A stretch of DNA of 64,000 nt from Novosphingobium sp. UBA6272 (GTDB taxonomy: Bacteria; Pseudomonadota; Alphaproteobacteria; Sphingomonadales; Sphingomonadaceae), in the NCBI RefSeq assembly GCF_002440635.1, contig NZ_DJUW01000016.1:1-64000 (forward strand), written 5' to 3'. A model generated the notes under the pieces. It had not been told where the DNA came from and did not search any database. It was given only the letters and a program-made list of their open reading frames with translations. Positions 1-8,523 of the stretch are shown piece after piece. Position 1 is the first letter of the stretch. Every line of letters starts with the position of its first letter. The translations under genes were made by a program, and so were the position numbers.

Positions 1-3000
1 CGCCAAACCGGCAGCAGGCCAAATAGCGATAGCTATAGAAAGCACGGAAGATCGAAACCAGTGCCTTTCTTCGGGCAGCTTTACCAGCCCTCTTATGAGC
101 GGGAGGTGGATCGAATTTCGAATATGGCGCAATTTGGCGTTCGGACCGACATTCCAATTGCTGGAGCAAGCAGCCTTTATCAACTCTTGAAAGTCCACTG
201 GCACCAGCGCGAACCCGCCCTCATATAACTTCTCAATCGCGCGTTGAAACTCGTCGTTAGTGATTGCACCTTTCGCCTCTAGGTGTCTCAAAACATCAAG
301 CGAAATAGCTGTGTTTACCGTCGCTTCCGTTTTGTCAGTGAAAGTGCCGTTCTTGTTCAGTCCTCGGTCGTCGCAGACAAAGAGGGTTGCTCCGCTGATA
401 TCCTGAAGCGCATTGATCAGCGGCCCTATCTCGCGTCGGGTGCCTTCGTCCTCGGATTCCGTAGTATCCTCAGAAGTAAGTTTTCCGATCCTAATCGTGC
501 CATTTTCGATAGCCGCCGCCACTGAAGCCCTTAACTGCTTAATTTGATCTCGAACTGCCGCAGCCCTTGTGCTGTCTGCAATTTCACGGTTCGCCAGCTC
601 CTCAACGTCAGGAAGGATAACCAGTTGCCCAAACACACTCTTTAGACGGGGCAAGATCTCCGCATCCGCCAGATAGTGCGAAGCGGTCATGGACAAATAT
701 AACGGCTTGCCGGATGCCAAGATTGGTTCGTTAGGCCAATCCTCACCACTGCCAAAGATCGCCGCCAAAGCGTCGTTGGCAACTGTGTCGCTCAGATCGC
801 CGTTGTCTCTCAGTTTCGCAATTAGCCCTTTGGGACTCACTAGCCTGTCTGCAAACCGACTAGGGTCGATGGTTTCTTTCAGCTTGCCGGGCGGGTGTAG
901 AGGGGCCGTATAAACTACATAACCATCTGTTCTCGCCGCAGCTTGATAGAGCCTTGCAAACTCTTTTCCGACTTCACTTTCCAACTCCTCGCCCGCTCGG
1001 TCGCATTTTTCGACGGTTAGTGTTTGTGCGGCGATAAGCCTTTTGATCTCTTGCGCCTGCTGCACTCTGCTTGGCTGGGTATGTCGCGCCTCTGAGTAGT
1101 CCTGAAAAATCTGAGACATCGTGCCTGCGGGGAGAACAACCTGACTAATCGCGCTGAGTGTCTTGTCTAAAATCCCGATTGATTGAAGGGTGAGCAATGA
1201 GGTGACATCAAACGAAATGACGGGATCATCTGGCAGGTTCCAGAAAAGGCGATTTCCTGCATAGGCGGGAATGAGGTTGTGTTTCCGTGGGTCTGTATTC
1301 TGGCGATTTTCCCATGCCTGCCCGAGATAGATCGCACTCAATGTCACGTTCAATGGCTTCGCAGCTAAGGAAAGTGGAAGCTCAGCCGCCATGATCATTG
1401 CGTTTAGCTTTTCGCTCCGTTCTTGGCTTTCACGCATTAACTCGACGGCGTCGTCGATATCCTTCGTCCAAACAGGCCCATTCTCTTCAGACCCGTCTAT
1501 GGCAGCTTTGAGCCAGCCGTTTACCTCCGGCGTGCGCTCCGCCCCCATGTTTAGTGCCGCGTGATAGGCAGCCAAAAATAGGTGAGGGCTTTGATCCTCT
1601 TTATCCAGCGAAGCCTTTACCAGCGGAAGCGCCGATGGACTTTCCAACGCGGTTGCAAGCTGAGCCGCGCTCATCAATGTCCTCGAGCTGCGACTATCTC
1701 TTGCGGCAAGCTCTGATTGCAGAAATGGCTCAAGCTCGCTCCATCGCCCGAGTTCAAGCAATATGCTCACTCGAAGCTGTCGGATGTTGTGATTGTCGGC
1801 CCCTTCAGCGTTAAGCCTGTCCAATACGGCCAAGGCTTTCGATAACTCGCCCTGCCTTTGAAATTTCCAAGCCTCATGAATGCCTAGGTGATGATGCTGC
1901 GGAATGTAATCAGCCAACGTATGCAGAAACTCATCTAGCGCCTCAGTTTGGCCATTCCACAGGAAAGCATCGCAAGCCTTCGCTGCATCGCCCAGCTGGT
2001 GCTTTCGCTGCCAAAGCAGCGCAAGAAAGTGCCCTAATCGCGAGTCCTTCTTCTCGGAGAGTGAAGATATCAGGATTTCCAGATCATGCGTTTTATCGCT
2101 TTGTTCAAAGAGAGTCAGTCTGGCAGAAATCGAATTAGCACCTTGATGCTCGTCTATCGTGGTTTTCAAAAAATCATAAAAATCGGGTTCAACAGATGAC
2201 TGGCTTTGCTCCAAAAGCTCAAGGGCCTCATTGACACGATCGGATTTTGCCAGCGCCTCGATCCGAATCCCGATAACCTCCTCGATCTTCATGAAAGCAA
2301 TGAGGCCAGTTTCATGTCGTTCGACAAATTCGGCCACCTTTGCAGGATTGTCGCTTCGCATCGCTAACGCAAAGGCGGTCCGAAGTTGCCGCGTATCCAG
2401 CCCGCCAAACCTCTCAGCGTGATCAAGCTGCGCCTTGAGGCCAGACCAATCGAAATCGACTTTGTAAAGTAGCGCTAATGGGGCAATGTCGATGGCCTCG
2501 TTGGGATCAGAAAGTCTAGCTTTCAAATCTTTCTCAGCACGTTGTCGTTCAGCGGCATCCTGGAGGGAAAGTCTCAGTCCTAATATCTGCTGGTCAAGAA
2601 TCGCTTGCAGATCATCGGCGTCCAAATCTGCGGCGGCGGCTATCAAGTCTCGGAAATCTGATATTGCTTCTGAGAGGAGTTGCTGGCCAGTTTGATCATT
2701 TCGATAATCGTCCGGTCGGGGGATTAAGCCATGTGTTTTTAGAAAACGAGCGGCTACATCGGGAGCCATCGCCAACGCCATGCAGAGCCGCCCTCGTTCG
2801 AACAGGATAAGAGGATTCTCACCTATCTGGTCGGGAGTGGCGCGATGCAGGAGATCTTTAGCTTCGGCAAGCCGCGCTAGTTCAGACATTCGCAATGAAA
2901 GCCAATGCAGAGCATGACCGGTCAGATCGTTTTCGCTATGATGCTCAGTGTAGTATGCGATTGCCGCTTCGTTGCCGTCACGCAGGTAGATGGCCTGGAT

Positions 3001-3999
3001 GAACATGCTAATCGACGCTGGATCGTGTCTACAACGAAGCAGCTTGAGGGCTGAGTCGAAGTCATTTTGCACCATTAGCAGCCGGGCATGCTCAGGCGTC
3101 ACGTCGATGTCGCAGATGGAAGTGGCTCTTTCGAGTGCAGCGGTAGCGTCATCAATCAATTCAACTCTGGCGAATATGATAGCCAGTTCCCTGAAGGCTT
3201 CCGCCCTGATTGAGGGTGTCCCGAAGCTAAGGCCTTTCTGAAGGCGGCCTGCAAATGATCGACCATCATCTATCAGCTTATCATCTTGGATGAATCGGCG
3301 TCGTTTGAAGCGCTTGGTTTCCTCCAATACTGCTTTGTCGATAGCGCCTTCATCAACCTGACTGCGAATGTCTATGCTATCGGATGCAAATCCCTTTTTG
3401 GAAATTTCCGCTATCTTGTTGCTTATGTCTGCAAAACCGACATCCATGTTTTGCGCCAACTCAGCCTTGGCATCTGAAATCTGGCTAGTTAGCGTCTCAA
3501 GCAGAATTCTATCACCGGGAGTTAGATACGCCACCAGGGTTGCGAAAGTGAAGGCGACAGCATCTTCCAGCAATCTCTCACCAAAAGGTGCTGCACCTTC
3601 ATACAGCTCTGCATCGTCAAACAGACTTGCATAAAGCACGCGTGCCGATTGGCATTCTTTCGAGATGTCTTCGTTCGCAAATGTCTTGCGGGTTGCGTCT
3701 TTGACGAGTTGAACTACGCGATCATCTGAAATGAAATGACTGGCGTTTTCTGTGTCAAAGCTCGCTGGGCGATCCGAGAAATACCCTTTCAGCTTAACCC
3801 AAATCGTTTGAGGCAGCTTCGCCGCATCGCCCTTCAAGACGGCAAGAGCTTCATCCATTTCTCTGTCTGCGGTGCCCAATGTGCTTAGATCGGCACAGGC
3901 CGCCCCGCGCCTTGCCCATTGGGTGCGGAAAAACTCCAGCGTCGGTTTCGCACCGGCTGAAACCCCCGTTTTCGCTATACCTGTGGACAAAGGTTCCAA
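1..3999 (-). CDS. Giant helical-repeat protein with C-terminal PIN-like nuclease region (partial)
   Basis: One frame stays open from 3999 past the left edge, giving at least 1,333 residues without the C-terminus. I prefer a TTG start at 3999, since GAGG (4006-4009) lies 6 bases before it and convincing protein sequence continues upstream of the first ATG (3858). Residues of about 200-900 are helical with TPR-like character. A PIN-like region runs from about residue 925, with a hydrophobic strand and aspartate (ISFDVT, D931), to a second acidic strand (FVCDDR, D1210-D1211). PIN domains are metal-dependent RNases. From memory, large TPR proteins with a terminal PIN-like nuclease occur in bacterial conflict systems; I could not check this. 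GC is about 47% in one counted line against about 66% in traA, which suggests foreign cargo. Plus-strand frames here are shadows. Confidence 0.7.
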   Translation of the reverse strand, partial: MEPLSTGIAKTGVSAGAKPTLEFFRTQWARRGAACADLSTLGTADREMDEALAVLKGDAAKLPQTIWVKLKGYFSDRPASFDTENASHFISDDRVVQLVKDATRKTFANEDISKECQSARVLYASLFDDAELYEGAAPFGERLLEDAVAFTFATLVAYLTPGDRILLETLTSQISDAKAELAQNMDVGFADISNKIAEISKKGFASDSIDIRSQVDEGAIDKAVLEETKRFKRRRFIQDDKLIDDGRSFAGRLQKGLSFGTPSIRAEAFRELAIIFARVELIDDATAALERATSICDIDVTPEHARLLMVQNDFDSALKLLRCRHDPASISMFIQAIYLRDGNEAAIAYYTEHHSENDLTGHALHWLSLRMSELARLAEAKDLLHRATPDQIGENPLILFERGRLCMALAMAPDVAARFLKTHGLIPRPDDYRNDQTGQQLLSEAISDFRDLIAAAADLDADDLQAILDQQILGLRLSLQDAAERQRAEKDLKARLSDPNEAIDIAPLALLYKVDFDWSGLKAQLDHAERFGGLDTRQLRTAFALAMRSDNPAKVAEFVERHETGLIAFMKIEEVIGIRIEALAKSDRVNEALELLEQSQSSVEPDFYDFLKTTIDEHQGANSISARLTLFEQSDKTHDLEILISSLSEKKDSRLGHFLALLWQRKHQLGDAAKACDAFLWNGQTEALDEFLHTLADYIPQHHHLGIHEAWKFQRQGELSKALAVLDRLNAEGADNHNIRQLRVSILLELGRWSELEPFLQSELAARDSRSSRTLMSAAQLATALESPSALPLVKASLDKEDQSPHLFLAAYHAALNMGAERTPEVNGWLKAAIDGSEENGPVWTKDIDDAVELMRESQERSEKLNAMIMAAELPLSLAAKPLNVTLSAIYLGQAWENRQNTDPRKHNLIPAYAGNRLFWNLPDDPVISFDVTSLLTLQSIGILDKTLSAISQVVLPAGTMSQIFQDYSEARHTQPSRVQQAQEIKRLIAAQTLTVEKCDRAGEELESEVGKEFARLYQAAARTDGYVVYTAPLHPPGKLKETIDPSRFADRLVSPKGLIAKLRDNGDLSDTVANDALAAIFGSGEDWPNEPILASGKPLYLSMTASHYLADAEILPRLKSVFGQLVILPDVEELANREIADSTRAAAVRDQIKQLRASVAAAIENGTIRIGKLTSEDTTESEDEGTRREIGPLINALQDISGATLFVCDDRGLNKNGTFTDKTEATVNTAISLDVLRHLEAKGAITNDEFQRAIEKLYEGGFALVPVDFQELIKAACSSNWNVGPNAKLRHIRNSIHLPLIRGLVKLPEERHWFRSSVLSIAIAIWPAAGLA

Positions 4000-4485
4000 A
4001 TACTACCTCGCAAGCTAACTCGGGATTTCGAACGTCGACTAGCCCCTTGTCGGCTCAGTTAGCAGCCTGCGGCATGTAGTTGAACAAGCAATTATTCTGC
4101 CGATGGCGGCTAAGTCACCTCGGTCCAATAGCGTGGTGAACGAACGTCAAATTTCGGTGTCGCGTTCAGGTCGGGTGAACGGCAGAAATGTTGGCGAAAC
4201 CCGACGAAGACGCCATCCTCCATAGTTAGCGCTTTGCACCTCGATACAGTCCAAGAACACCTCCCCTTTCATGACTAATCCACGCCCCTGACCGAACCCG
4301 GCCAGGCGCTGCAACGTGCGCTCATGCGGACCGTGTTGCCGTCCTTCGGTCGGCTGCCCGCACCACTCCTTCGAGCGACGTTTCCCTCATTGCATTCGGT
4401 GCAGACCTGTCCGTGCCCGGCCTCTTCGGGGCTCAGTCAAAGGGATGGTCCCTTGGACGAACTAGAGCTTCGAAAGGTCACTCTC
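4000..4485. promoter_or_regulatory. Divergent intergenic region between the PIN gene and ssb
   Basis: These 486 bases should hold promoters for both flanking genes. A perfect inverted repeat, AAGGGA-tgg-TCCCTT at 4440-4454, lies 31 bases before the ssb start and may be an operator or leader hairpin. The ssb frame stays open upstream to 4324, but that extension has no SSB-like sequence. A 41-codon minus frame at 4148-4273 lacks a ribosome site. I see no other gene. Confidence 0.4.
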
Positions 4486-4854
4486 ATGAAGAACACCGTC
4501 ACTCTCGTCGGCTTCGTTGGCAACAATCCCGAAGTCCGCACCGCCCAGTCAGGAGCCTCGATCACCAACCTCTCCCTCGCCACTACCCGCAGCTTCAAGG
4601 ACGCCGATGGGGGTCGCCAGACCGAGACCGAATGGCACCGGATCACCTGCTTCAATGGCGTCGGCAAGTGCGTCGCCGAGCACGTCACCAAGGGTGCGAT
4701 GGTGATGGTCACTGGACGGATCCACTACTCGCGCTGGACCGACAGTGAAGGCCAAACCCGCTACGGCTGCGAGATCATCGCCGAGCAGGTCGATTTCCTC
4801 GCCAAGGCCAAGGAAGCGACTGCGGATGAACCCAGGAAGCGGCGCGCCAAGTAG
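4486..4854 (+). CDS. ssb: Single-stranded DNA-binding protein, short form
   Basis: This 122-residue OB-fold protein coats single-stranded DNA during replication, repair or transfer. It begins MKNTVTLVGFVG and contains typical SSB segments, including TEWHRITCF at about residues 46-54 and an amino-acid pattern that fits the four-stranded core. The tail is only about 20 residues, ends in basic residues (PRKRRAK) and lacks the acidic DDxPF tip that recruits partner proteins in chromosomal SSBs. Short SSBs of this kind are common on plasmids and conjugative elements. ATG 4486 is chosen over upstream starts because AAAGG (4473-4477) sits 8 bases before it and SSB homology begins there. It lies next to the tra genes and faces traD. 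Confidence 0.88.
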   Translation: MKNTVTLVGFVGNNPEVRTAQSGASITNLSLATTRSFKDADGGRQTETEWHRITCFNGVGKCVAEHVTKGAMVMVTGRIHYSRWTDSEGQTRYGCEIIAEQVDFLAKAKEATADEPRKRRAK

Positions 4855-4862
4855 CGCACCGC

Positions 4863-5120
4863 TCAGGCCCCGGCGGTGATTCCGCCGGGGCCTTTCTGTT
4901 CGGCCTCGGCTTCGAACGCCCGCTTGCCTTTACGCTTCCACAGCGCCAACGCGTGTGCCCCCTCCTCCCCGCGCAACTTGGCCGCGACCGTGAGCAGCGC
5001 GCCGTAGATCGTCGCGCGGTCGTCATCGGTCAGTTCTACCAGGCCTGCCTTCACCACCAGACCGCCCAGCTCGATCAGCTGGTGGGTGCGTTCGCGGCGT
5101 TTGACCTGCCAGTCGCGCAT
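4863..5120 (-). CDS. traD: Conjugal transfer protein TraD (Ti-plasmid type)
   Basis: This 85-residue basic protein begins MRDWQVKRRERTHQLIELGGLV and resembles the small TraD proteins of Ti and rhizobial plasmids. They are encoded with traC opposite traA and act as accessory transfer factors; they are unrelated to F-plasmid TraD. It follows traC with a 22-base gap, so the two are probably co-transcribed. In Ti plasmids traG, the coupling protein, comes next; here ssb faces traD instead, so the traCDG operon looks shortened. The last codons lie within the ssb terminator hairpin. Confidence 0.75.
   Translation of the reverse strand: MRDWQVKRRERTHQLIELGGLVVKAGLVELTDDDRATIYGALLTVAAKLRGEEGAHALALWKRKGKRAFEAEAEQKGPGGITAGA
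4866..4897 (+). terminator. Rho-independent terminator of ssb
   Basis: A perfect 11-bp stem (GGCCCCGGCGG, 4866-4876, with its complement at 4882-4892), loop TGATT, is followed by TTTCT on the plus strand. It lies 11 bases past the ssb stop and overlaps the last codons of the convergent traD. Confidence 0.85.
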
Positions 5121-5142
5121 GTCGGTTCGCGCCTTCGCTGCT

Positions 5143-5445
5143 TCAAGCCGGTGCTTCGCCGCGGTCGCCCGCGCGATCGCGATCCGGCTTGTTGTTAGCT
5201 CGGCCTTGATCGACTGCCTTCCCCTGAAAGAACGCCGCGCCGCGTGCGCGCCAGCCCTCCTTTATTGTGCTGTCGTTGCTGCTCGCTGCATTGAGTAATG
5301 CACCCGCCAGCACATCGGGCTCGAGCGTGTCGCCGCCGGTCGCGATCACCAGCTCGCCAAGGTGCCGTACGCGGCGTTCCTTGAGCGCCTTGGCCTTGTC
5401 TGCCAGCGCCTTCAGTTCCGAATCAAAATCGCGCGGTTTGCGCAT
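5143..5445 (-). CDS. traC: Conjugal transfer protein TraC (Ti-plasmid type)
   Basis: This is a 100-residue charged protein, MRKPRDFDSELKALADKAKAL, matching small TraC proteins of the Ti/RP4-like DNA transfer and replication system, which are thought to assist relaxosome formation. ATG 5445 is chosen because GGAG lies 8 bases upstream; the frame extends to 5649, but that would run across the candidate oriT and gives unrelated sequence. It is transcribed divergently from traA with oriT between them, which is the layout of Ti plasmids. Confidence 0.75.
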   Translation of the reverse strand: MRKPRDFDSELKALADKAKALKERRVRHLGELVIATGGDTLEPDVLAGALLNAASSNDSTIKEGWRARGAAFFQGKAVDQGRANNKPDRDRAGDRGEAPA

Positions 5446-5561
5446 GGCCTCGTCTCCGCCTGGAGTTGATGCGCCCAATGTACGGCTGTGCTTTGTCCAA
5501 TGCAGCAAGGTCACCGGGACGCTCTGATACGGCTGAGTCCCGAACGAGAAATTTTCGAGAG

Positions 5562-5589
5562 AGGGCGCGCTTATACGTCGTGCCGACGT
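5562..5589. other. Candidate origin of transfer (oriT), MOBQ/Ti type
   Basis: Between traC and traA lies AGGGCGCGCTTATACGTCG (5562-5580). Its complement, TATAAGCGCGCCCT, is close to the RSF1010/Ti nick-region core (TAAGTGCGCCCT, from memory). Next to it is a perfect inverted repeat, ACGTCG-tgc-CGACGT (5575-5589), as expected for relaxase recognition. Location, core and repeat agree with a MOBQ oriT; the exact nick position is inferred. Confidence 0.75.
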
Positions 5590-5617
5590 GGCTTTGATGG
5601 CGTAACTGGATGGCCAC

Positions 5618-8512
5618 ATGGCAATCTTCCACTTCAGCGCGAAAGTCATTGGCCGCTCGAGCGGGCGCAGTTCGGTCGCGGCTGCGGCTTATCGCGCGGG
5701 TGAGAAGCTCCAGGACGAGCGACTCGACCGCGCTCATGACTTCACCGACAAGACCGGTGTCATTCATTCCGAAGTGATGCTGCCCGAAGGCGCGCCCGAG
5801 GAATTTGCCGACCGCGAAAAGCTGTGGAATGCGGTCGAGAAGGCCGAGAAGCGCAAGGACGCCCAGCTTGCCCGCGAGGTCGAGTTCGCCCTCCCCCGCG
5901 AGCTCAGCAAGGAAGATGCGATCGACCTTGCCCGCGAGTTCGTCGAGGCCGAGTTTGTCACAGAAGGGATGATCGCCGACCTTAATGTCCATTGGGATAT
6001 CGGTGAGGACGGCCAGCCCAAGCCGCACGCCCATGTCATGCTGACAATGCGTGAAGTGGGGCCCGATGGGTTCGGCGCGAAGGTCCGCGACTGGAACCGC
6101 TCCGAGTTGATCGAGCAGTGGCGCGAACGCTGGGCCGAGCACGTCAATTTGGCGTTAGCCGAACGCGATATCGATGCGCGGGTCGACCACCGCAGCCTCG
6201 CCGAGCAGGGCATTGCGCTTGAGCCGCAGGACAAGATTGGCCCCGCCGCATCGCGGATCGGCACGCGCGGATTGGAGGCCGAGCGGATCGAGGAGCATCG
6301 CACGATTGCGCAAGGGAATGGGACACGGATCATCGCCAATCCCGCGCTCGCCCTGGACGCTATCACCCACAGCCAAGCCACCTTCACCGCGCGCGATCTG
6401 GCGGCGTTCATTCACCGGCACAGCGACGGCAAGGAGCAGTTCGATGCGGCTCTCGGTGCGGTGCGCCATGCCCCCGAACTGGTCGCACTCGGCAAGGATG
6501 GTCGGGGCACTGAGCGGTACACCTCGCGCGCAATGATCGAGACCGAGCAGCGGCTCCATCTGGCGGGCGACAGCATGGCTGCGCGGGACCGGCATGCAGT
6601 CGCGGGCAAGCACATCGATCATGCCATCTGCCGCGGCGAGGAGCGCAACTTGCTGCTCTCTGGCGAGCAGCGTGCGGCGTTCGAGCATGTTACCGGTGCC
6701 AAGGGTCTGGCGATCGTCATCGGCTTTGCCGGCACCGGCAAGAGCGCGATGCTTGGCGTCGCGCGCGAGGCCTGGGAAAGTGCCGGTTACACCGTCCACG
6801 GCGCAGCGCTTTCAGGGATCGCTGCGGAGAATCTCGAGAGCGGATCGGGGATTGCCTCACGCACTCTCGCTAGTCTCGACTACCAGTGGAGCCAGGGCCG
6901 CGAACTGCTTGGGCGCCGTGACGTGCTGGTGATCGACGAGGCCGGGATGGTCGGCACGCGGCAACTCGAACGCGTACTCAGCCGAGCTGCCGATGCCGGG
7001 GCTAAGGTCGTGCTGGTTGGCGATCCGCAGCAGCTTCAGGCGATCGAGGCTGGCGCGGCCTTCCGCGCGCTGCACGAATGCCACGGCGGGGTCGAGATCA
7101 CCGAGATCCGCCGCCAGCATGCCGACTGGCAGCGCGATGCCACGCGTCACCTAGCGACTGGACGGACCGGGGAAGCGATCGGGACCTATGCCGATCGGGG
7201 TATGGTCCATGCTGAGACCACTCGCGAGATCGCGCGCGAACAGTTGATCGCGCGTTGGGACGGGGATCGGCGAGCCAATCCCGAGGCAAGCCGGATCATC
7301 CTCACCCACACCAACGACGAGGTCCGCGCGCTCAACCAGATGGGGCGTGAGCGGATGCGAGCGACGGGAGAACTCGGTCCCGATGTCGAAATCAGAGCCG
7401 AGCGTGGCGAGCGCCTGTTCGCCTCTGGCGACCGGCTAATGTTCCTGCGCAACGAGCGCGGTCTCGGGATCAAAAATGGCACGCTCGGCACCATCGACAC
7501 GGTCAAATCCGGTCGCATGACGGTACGCACTGATGATGGCCGCAAGGTTGCGTTCGACACCAAGGACTATACCCATTTCGATCACGGCTACGCCGCGACG
7601 ATCCACAAAGCGCAAGGCGTAACCGTCGATCGCACCCATGTGTTGGCGACACCAGGCATGGACAGCCACGGCACCTACGTCGCGCTCTCGCGGCACCGCG
7701 AGCAGATCGATCTGCATTACAGCAAGGATGACTTTGCCGACCAGTTGAAACTTGTCCGGCTGCTGGGTCGCGACCGCGCCAAGGACATGGCAGGTGACTA
7801 TGCCGAGCGCGATCCGGCGCGTGATTTTGCCGAGCGGCGCGGGATCACCTTCCGCGAGAAGGTCGCCGAGATGGTGCGGCAGATTCCGGCCAAGGTGCGC
7901 GGCATCTTTGACGGGTTCCGGCCTGGCAAGAGCAAGCTTGAGGCGGTCCCGGCCACTGGTTCTGCTGCCAATCCCCAGTTCCGTGCGATCGAGAGATACG
8001 CCAAGGCGCACGTCGAAATTGCGCAAATGCAAGCCCGCGGATTGCCATTCTTGCCGCACCAGATCGAGGCGTTGGACCGCGCTAGCAAGGCGCTTGATGC
8101 ACTTCGTCCAAGCGGCGGCACCGATCTCTCCAAGGCGTTCGAGCGTGCCCCAGACCTGGCCGTCGCAGCTGCCGCCGGGCGATCGCAAGCCGCACACCAG
8201 GCGATGAGGTTTGAAGCCGAACTGCGCGCCGATCCCGGCAAGCGGGCTGACCGCTTCGTCAATGACTGGCGTCAGATGGCCGAGACCCGCGAAACCTTGC
8301 AGCGCGGCGGCGACACCGCTGGCGCGCGCGGTGTTGCGAAGCAGATGGCCGAACTGGCCAATGGCCTCGAACGCGATCCGCAGCTCACGGAACGCCTCAC
8401 CAAGCGCACTCGCGAGCTTGGCCTCGACCTCAAGCTCGAACGCAGCCTTGAACGCGAACTTACCGCCAGCCTCGGGCTCGGGCGCACCCGCAGCATGGAC
8501 TTTGGACTCTAA
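5618..8512 (+). CDS. traA: TraA relaxase-helicase (MOBQ family)
   Basis: The protein (964 residues) nicks oriT, stays attached to the transferred strand and unwinds the DNA. Residues 1 to about 230 form a MobA/MobL relaxase: catalytic tyrosine candidate Y25 in AAYRAGEKL and the metal-binding histidines H125, H137 and H139 (KPHAHVML). A RecD-like helicase follows, with Walker A GFAGTGKS at about 369, Walker B-type VIDEAG at about 437 and motif YAATIHKAQG near 657. The C-terminus is rich in charged helices. Ti-plasmid TraA is somewhat longer (about 1,100), so the tail is shorter here but no domain is missing. It lies 28 bases past the candidate oriT and diverges from traCD. The next gene starts 11 bases after the stop and is probably co-transcribed. 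Confidence 0.93.
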   Translation: MAIFHFSAKVIGRSSGRSSVAAAAYRAGEKLQDERLDRAHDFTDKTGVIHSEVMLPEGAPEEFADREKLWNAVEKAEKRKDAQLAREVEFALPRELSKEDAIDLAREFVEAEFVTEGMIADLNVHWDIGEDGQPKPHAHVMLTMREVGPDGFGAKVRDWNRSELIEQWRERWAEHVNLALAERDIDARVDHRSLAEQGIALEPQDKIGPAASRIGTRGLEAERIEEHRTIAQGNGTRIIANPALALDAITHSQATFTARDLAAFIHRHSDGKEQFDAALGAVRHAPELVALGKDGRGTERYTSRAMIETEQRLHLAGDSMAARDRHAVAGKHIDHAICRGEERNLLLSGEQRAAFEHVTGAKGLAIVIGFAGTGKSAMLGVAREAWESAGYTVHGAALSGIAAENLESGSGIASRTLASLDYQWSQGRELLGRRDVLVIDEAGMVGTRQLERVLSRAADAGAKVVLVGDPQQLQAIEAGAAFRALHECHGGVEITEIRRQHADWQRDATRHLATGRTGEAIGTYADRGMVHAETTREIAREQLIARWDGDRRANPEASRIILTHTNDEVRALNQMGRERMRATGELGPDVEIRAERGERLFASGDRLMFLRNERGLGIKNGTLGTIDTVKSGRMTVRTDDGRKVAFDTKDYTHFDHGYAATIHKAQGVTVDRTHVLATPGMDSHGTYVALSRHREQIDLHYSKDDFADQLKLVRLLGRDRAKDMAGDYAERDPARDFAERRGITFREKVAEMVRQIPAKVRGIFDGFRPGKSKLEAVPATGSAANPQFRAIERYAKAHVEIAQMQARGLPFLPHQIEALDRASKALDALRPSGGTDLSKAFERAPDLAVAAAAGRSQAAHQAMRFEAELRADPGKRADRFVNDWRQMAETRETLQRGGDTAGARGVAKQMAELANGLERDPQLTERLTKRTRELGLDLKLERSLERELTASLGLGRTRSMDFGL

Positions 8513-8523
8513 GGAGAAGTGCA

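Noticed and set aside
283..3634. Series of plus-strand frames of 60-90 codons
   Set aside because: They lie opposite one long minus-strand frame with good protein sequence that stays open to the left edge; none has a ribosome site or family.
4148..4273. 41-codon minus-strand frame starting at 4273
   Set aside because: No ribosome site before the ATG and no recognisable family; kept only as a note in the intergenic entry.
5423..6142. 239-codon minus-strand frame across oriT and the traA start
   Set aside because: It opposes well-supported traA coding sequence; its shape follows from GC-rich codon use in traA.
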